DNA of 21,579 bases from IMG/VR virus record IMGVR_UViG_3300001242_000100, positions 1 to 21,579 of that record; one strand, given 5' to 3'. This document shows positions 18,953 to 21,579 of this stretch, piece by piece. Each line of letters starts with the position of its first letter. Position 1 is the stretch's first letter. This DNA is from a virus. The notes beneath the pieces were generated by a model. The model did no database searches and was not told the DNA's origin. It was given only the letters and a program-made list of their open reading frames with translations. The translations under genes were made by a program, and so were the position numbers.

Positions 18953-19522
18953 TTAATGTTTATTCCTGTTTCCTCCGAAGTAGACCTTTTGATAGGCACG
19001 CTCCGCGCGCCAAGGCTCTACTTTTTCTTTAGCCGGTCTTTCCTTAACAGGAACACCAACCTTTTTGACTGCTGCGCTTATGGAACTCTTTTCTTTTTCT
19101 GGTTCTTTTACATCATGAAACTCGTTGTACGCTTTTACCGCCTGCTTGAACCGATCATAGGTTTCTTTGCCAAGCTCGAACGATACTTTTCCTACATCGC
19201 TAGGACGAAACAAAAGAACTACACAGGTTCGATAGTGCAGACCTGGCTCATATTCACTAATTCTACCAAGCTCCAGAGAATACAAGTTAAGAGCATCTTC
19301 ACCCTCAACTTTGTGGTTGAACACCTTAGACTTGTCGTTAAAATTTTCACCAAAATGAGTCTGTTCGGTTATAGTCACCTTAACGGTTTCAAATAACGGA
19401 GGTGTTATTTCCGCCTTATATTTTATGTGTCTTCTAACTTTTTTAGTAACAAAAGCACCTGTAACCCATTCGTACCGTTCAGGGTAAGTCTCTCCCTCAT
19501 GGTAGGTGTAGTATTTATACAT
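18953..19522 (-). CDS. EQTH-family paralogue 9, extended at both ends
   Basis: The 189-aa product has an N-terminal extension of about 30 residues rich in Tyr (MYKYYTYHEGETYPERYEW) before VRRHIKYKAEIT, the family start. VTITEQTHFGENFNDKS keeps EQTH, with N in place of the G in FG, and YDRFKQAVKAYNEFHD is the family helix. A Lys/Glu/Pro-rich tail of about 45 residues follows. The ATG at the outer start has GGGAGGGCTAAA before it, so the extension is real; no start codon with a good site lies nearer to VRRHIK. The gene overlaps no neighbour. Function unknown. Confidence 0.8.
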   Translation of the reverse strand: MYKYYTYHEGETYPERYEWVTGAFVTKKVRRHIKYKAEITPPLFETVKVTITEQTHFGENFNDKSKVFNHKVEGEDALNLYSLELGRISEYEPGLHYRTCVVLLFRPSDVGKVSFELGKETYDRFKQAVKAYNEFHDVKEPEKEKSSISAAVKKVGVPVKERPAKEKVEPWRAERAYQKVYFGGNRNKH

Positions 19523-19533
19523 TTTAGCCCTCC

Positions 19534-19797
19534 CTATGTAAAGATGTAGCCACTAATTTTCAACAGCGCCCTACAGGATTTACATAGGTCCGAAAAAGAA
19601 GATACCTCTTCTCCATTTTCGTCTGCGTCGCCGACAGTGGCTCCATCGTCTGAATAGTAACTTCCTTTACAGCACCAACATCCTTTCTTGTCGGAGTGCT
19701 CTCTGCCATTAACCCTTTCAACGAATGGGTCTTCTGATGTTTCTCCTACTTCTAGGATTGGGTTTTCCTTGTTAAATTTATTAAGATCAAAGTCCAT
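19534..19797 (-). CDS. Cys-rich acidic small protein
   Basis: The 87-aa product has CWCC (C40, C42, C43) and LCKSC (near 72-75), four or five ligands for one zinc site separated by an acidic loop (SDDGATVGDADENGEEV). The N-terminus is acidic and probably disordered. The ATG is behind GGGGGTAAA, and the TAG stop overlaps the ribosome binding site region of paralogue 9. No family is recognised. Confidence 0.65.
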   Translation of the reverse strand: MDFDLNKFNKENPILEVGETSEDPFVERVNGREHSDKKGCWCCKGSYYSDDGATVGDADENGEEVSSFSDLCKSCRALLKISGYIFT

Positions 19798-19837
19798 TTT
19801 ACCCCCGTAGAAACGTTTTAAGTTAGTTAAGGCTACC

Positions 19838-20431
19838 TTACCCTTTATCTGAAAATAAGTCCAGTTGTAGCTCAGATTTGGGCTCCTCAGCTATGGTTTC
19901 TTTTTCTATGACAGGGGCAATATAGTCCTCTATCTTAAATTTCTTAGCTGCGGTCTTTAGAGGAGGCGAATATCCCCAACTTAACGGTTTTTCCTGCGCC
20001 AGAAATTTGGACAATTTGAGCTTAGGCATGCGGGGCACGGTCAAATCTTTTTTGTCGTACATGTAAATTTTACATGCGTTAGCTATGCTGTCCTCCATAG
20101 AGCCTCTAGTAACCAGGAGATTTAGCCTCTCTGCTTCTATGAAAATGGCCCACATATCACGCTTGAAATCAGCGCGTATTGCTTCAGGCACGTAATCGTA
20201 ACTGCATACCCACAATTTACACTGCAGTGCCTTTACAGTGCATCCCCCAATCCCAAGGTATTTACAGTTAACGCAGCAGAAGTTTTCTCCTTCCCTTCTA
20301 CGATGACGCTCGCAAGCTCCGCCGCTAATATGGCATGGATCGTAGTCAACCAGAAGTTGCAAAGTTCTATCATACAGATTGTTGAAAATAGGGATGAGCT
20401 TTTTAGCGTAGTCGTATTCTCCTACTGGCAT
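19838..20431 (-). CDS. Cys-rich protein ending in sliding-clamp-binding motif
   Basis: The 197-aa product has a Cys-rich domain at about 33-77: DPCHISGGACERHRRREGE, then FCCVNCKYLGIGGC, LQCKLWVC, at least eight cysteines in a pattern (CC..C..L...GCtv..L.CK.w.C) I have seen in uncharacterised bacterial and phage proteins. A helical middle is followed by a charged linker and the C-terminal LQLDLFSDKG. QLDLF is the canonical bacterial beta-clamp-binding pentapeptide QL[SD]LF, and its location at a disordered tail is typical of true clamp ligands. The ATG is behind AAAGGAGGTGTTAC. Enzymatic activity is unknown. Confidence 0.72.
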   Translation of the reverse strand: MPVGEYDYAKKLIPIFNNLYDRTLQLLVDYDPCHISGGACERHRRREGENFCCVNCKYLGIGGCTVKALQCKLWVCSYDYVPEAIRADFKRDMWAIFIEAERLNLLVTRGSMEDSIANACKIYMYDKKDLTVPRMPKLKLSKFLAQEKPLSWGYSPPLKTAAKKFKIEDYIAPVIEKETIAEEPKSELQLDLFSDKG

Positions 20432-20443
20432 GTAACACCTCCT

Positions 20444-20765
20444 TTAATCTTTGAAATACTCGTTGTATTCGTTAACCGCAGCTACTACCTCAGGCCAACG
20501 CGCAAATGGAATTGACAGTTCGAAGTTATCTTCGTTTTTGTTATCTCCTTTGAGGAAAACATAATAGTGCTCACCTTCAAGAAAAGCCTCCGGCCTTCCC
20601 AAATCACTCATTAATATGACTAGATTCGATGCCTTAAATTGATCTTCATATGCTCGGTCTTCGTAGGCACACCCGAACTCTTTATACACATGGGTCTGCT
20701 CTATTATTCTGACGCGCATTCTATCACCTTCGTCAGGCTTAGCTATCAGGCTTAATGTGCTTCAT
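20444..20765 (-). CDS. EQTH-family paralogue 10, frameshifted near the start
   Basis: ATG at 20763-20765, six bases after GGAGG, opens MKHIK, the family start, but that frame stops at TAA 20739-20741. Skipping one C at 20749-20750 continues as LIAKPDEGDRMRVRIIEQTH, exactly what the family alignment predicts, through VYKEFG, VFLKG and WPEVVAAVNEYNEYFKD. Either the gene has a one-base insertion or it uses a +1 frameshift. An internal ATG at 20717-20719, after AAGGTGATAGA, could yield a 91-aa protein lacking the first strand. A 9-bp direct repeat TCAGGCTTA (20733-20741, 20746-20754) surrounds the site. It is closest to paralogue 3. Confidence 0.75.
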
Positions 20766-20775
20766 TCATGACCTC

Positions 20776-21579
20776 CTACTCGATGGTTATAAGGTACGTT
20801 CCAGTATCCTTTGCATTATCTTTTTTGGTTGTCTTTGCCGGCGTGTTCTCGTAAGTTACAGCAGACACTTTTTCTTCGACTTTTCGCACAAGATCAACCT
20901 CGACCACACCTTTAGGCTTCACTCCCCTTCTAGCCTTCGGTTTAACCTCAGCCACTACTGCCGCTTCTTCTACCTTCTTTTTAGCTGCTGGCTTCTTAGT
21001 CACAACAGGCGGAGGTAGAACTTCTTCTACCTTTGGAGGCTCTACTACAGGTGCTTCAATTTTGTTTATATGTACAATCTTATTTCCAGGTATGTACCCC
21101 TTGTAGTTGTACGTGCTTCCTACACGGGTCCAATCTGCATGCTTACTGGCCAGCCCAAACACGAAGTCTCCAGCAGTTTCGTCGTAGCAAACAGAAAAGT
21201 CTTTACGTTGATTATCACAATTAGGTAACGGGCACCAAGGAACTTTAACGTCACCAAGGGCTTCATGATAAACCGCAGGAACTCTGTAGTCGCAGAGAGT
21301 ATCCATAGAGTATAATTCAGTCTTTCCCTGTTTCTTCATGGCTTCGATTACCTGGGTTCTATATGCAGCCGATACGCATTTAACATCCCCATAATACGGG
21401 TATTCATCTTTGGCCATATTTTTACGGTATATCATCCACCTTGCGACTGGCTTTCCATCTACCATGAGATAGCAACCTTTAGCGTAGGGCTGGTAGTGAT
21501 ACCACGCAGAAGGGTAAACCCCAGTATCATCAGCCACTTTAGGCCAAACCTTTCGGCTAATGTCTCCCCAATAGTCGTT
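20776..21579 (-). CDS. Pro/Lys-rich-tailed hypothetical protein, partial (5' end beyond right edge)
   Basis: The frame is open to the window edge (267 codons seen). A GTG at 21535-21537 could start it but has no ribosome binding site, and the in-frame residues before it (DYWGDISRKVWPKVADDTG) look coding, so I treat the gene as cut. Residues up to about 150 form a folded part with Tyr/Trp-rich strands (PSAWYHYQPYAKGCYLMVDG) and a CPLPNCDN pair. The rest is a low-complexity Val/Pro/Lys/Glu region (VEEVLPPPVVTKKPAAKKK). The TAG stop overlaps the ribosome binding site of paralogue 10. No function recognised. Confidence 0.65.
   Translation of the reverse strand, partial: NDYWGDISRKVWPKVADDTGVYPSAWYHYQPYAKGCYLMVDGKPVARWMIYRKNMAKDEYPYYGDVKCVSAAYRTQVIEAMKKQGKTELYSMDTLCDYRVPAVYHEALGDVKVPWCPLPNCDNQRKDFSVCYDETAGDFVFGLASKHADWTRVGSTYNYKGYIPGNKIVHINKIEAPVVEPPKVEEVLPPPVVTKKPAAKKKVEEAAVVAEVKPKARRGVKPKGVVEVDLVRKVEEKVSAVTYENTPAKTTKKDNAKDTGTYLITIE

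Overview
This window looks like the early/replication and accessory region of a tailed double-stranded DNA bacteriophage. The signs are: every gene reads leftward on the minus strand, genes are packed tightly with ATGA, TAATG or TAGTG overlaps, strong AGGAGG-type ribosome binding sites precede almost every start, there are many tiny unnamed proteins, and a phage-style DNA replication and nucleotide set is present. No virion structural, packaging or lysis gene is recognisable. The host cannot be named from the sequence; ribosome binding sites and promoters are of ordinary bacterial sigma70 type. No rRNA, tRNA, CRISPR array, insertion sequence or integrase was seen.

Layout on the plus-strand coordinate scale. 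1-3152: two small phage proteins (one cut by the left edge), a DnaC-like helicase-loader homologue whose ATPase motifs are eroded, a Cys/Lys-rich protein, a DUF7695-like zinc ribbon and a DnaB-family replicative helicase. 3153-3487: the only long non-coding stretch, holding two divergent sigma70 promoters with consensus boxes, built around a 16-bp inverted repeat; the rightward one would make a short antisense or small RNA. 3488-8592: small zinc-ribbon proteins, a GatB/YqeY-domain protein, a membrane protein, a UvsW/XPB-like SF2 helicase and a PPP-type phosphatase. 8595-11446: an ATP-dependent DNA ligase, a divergent ThyX-like protein and a ribbon-helix-helix regulator with its own promoter. 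11497-17091: an HD-GYP-like phosphodiesterase, a protein with an SSB-like tail, an M20-like metallopeptidase and a 526-residue zinc-ribbon array protein. 17128-21579: a block rich in one paralogous family, a Cys-rich protein ending in a sliding-clamp-binding motif, and a Pro/Lys-rich protein cut by the right edge.

The most striking feature is a family of ten divergent small proteins, here called the EQTH family. They share an N-terminal KHIK-like strand, an EQTH...FG motif and a C-terminal AAV..YN helix, and occur singly at 7.7, 9.9 and 20.4 kb, as a pair at 11.5-12.2 kb, and as a run of five at 17.1-19.5 kb. I do not recognise the family. Three members share a short C-terminal motif (ADxCxVIxG) after an Ala/Pro linker; two of these also have codon use typical of highly expressed genes. 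A tenth member carries a one-base frameshift next to its start.

A second unexplained signal is a dispersed 16-bp palindrome (GTAGAAnnnnTTCTAC), six intergenic copies over 17 kb, always between one gene's stop and the next gene's ribosome binding site, and three times supplying the stop codon itself.
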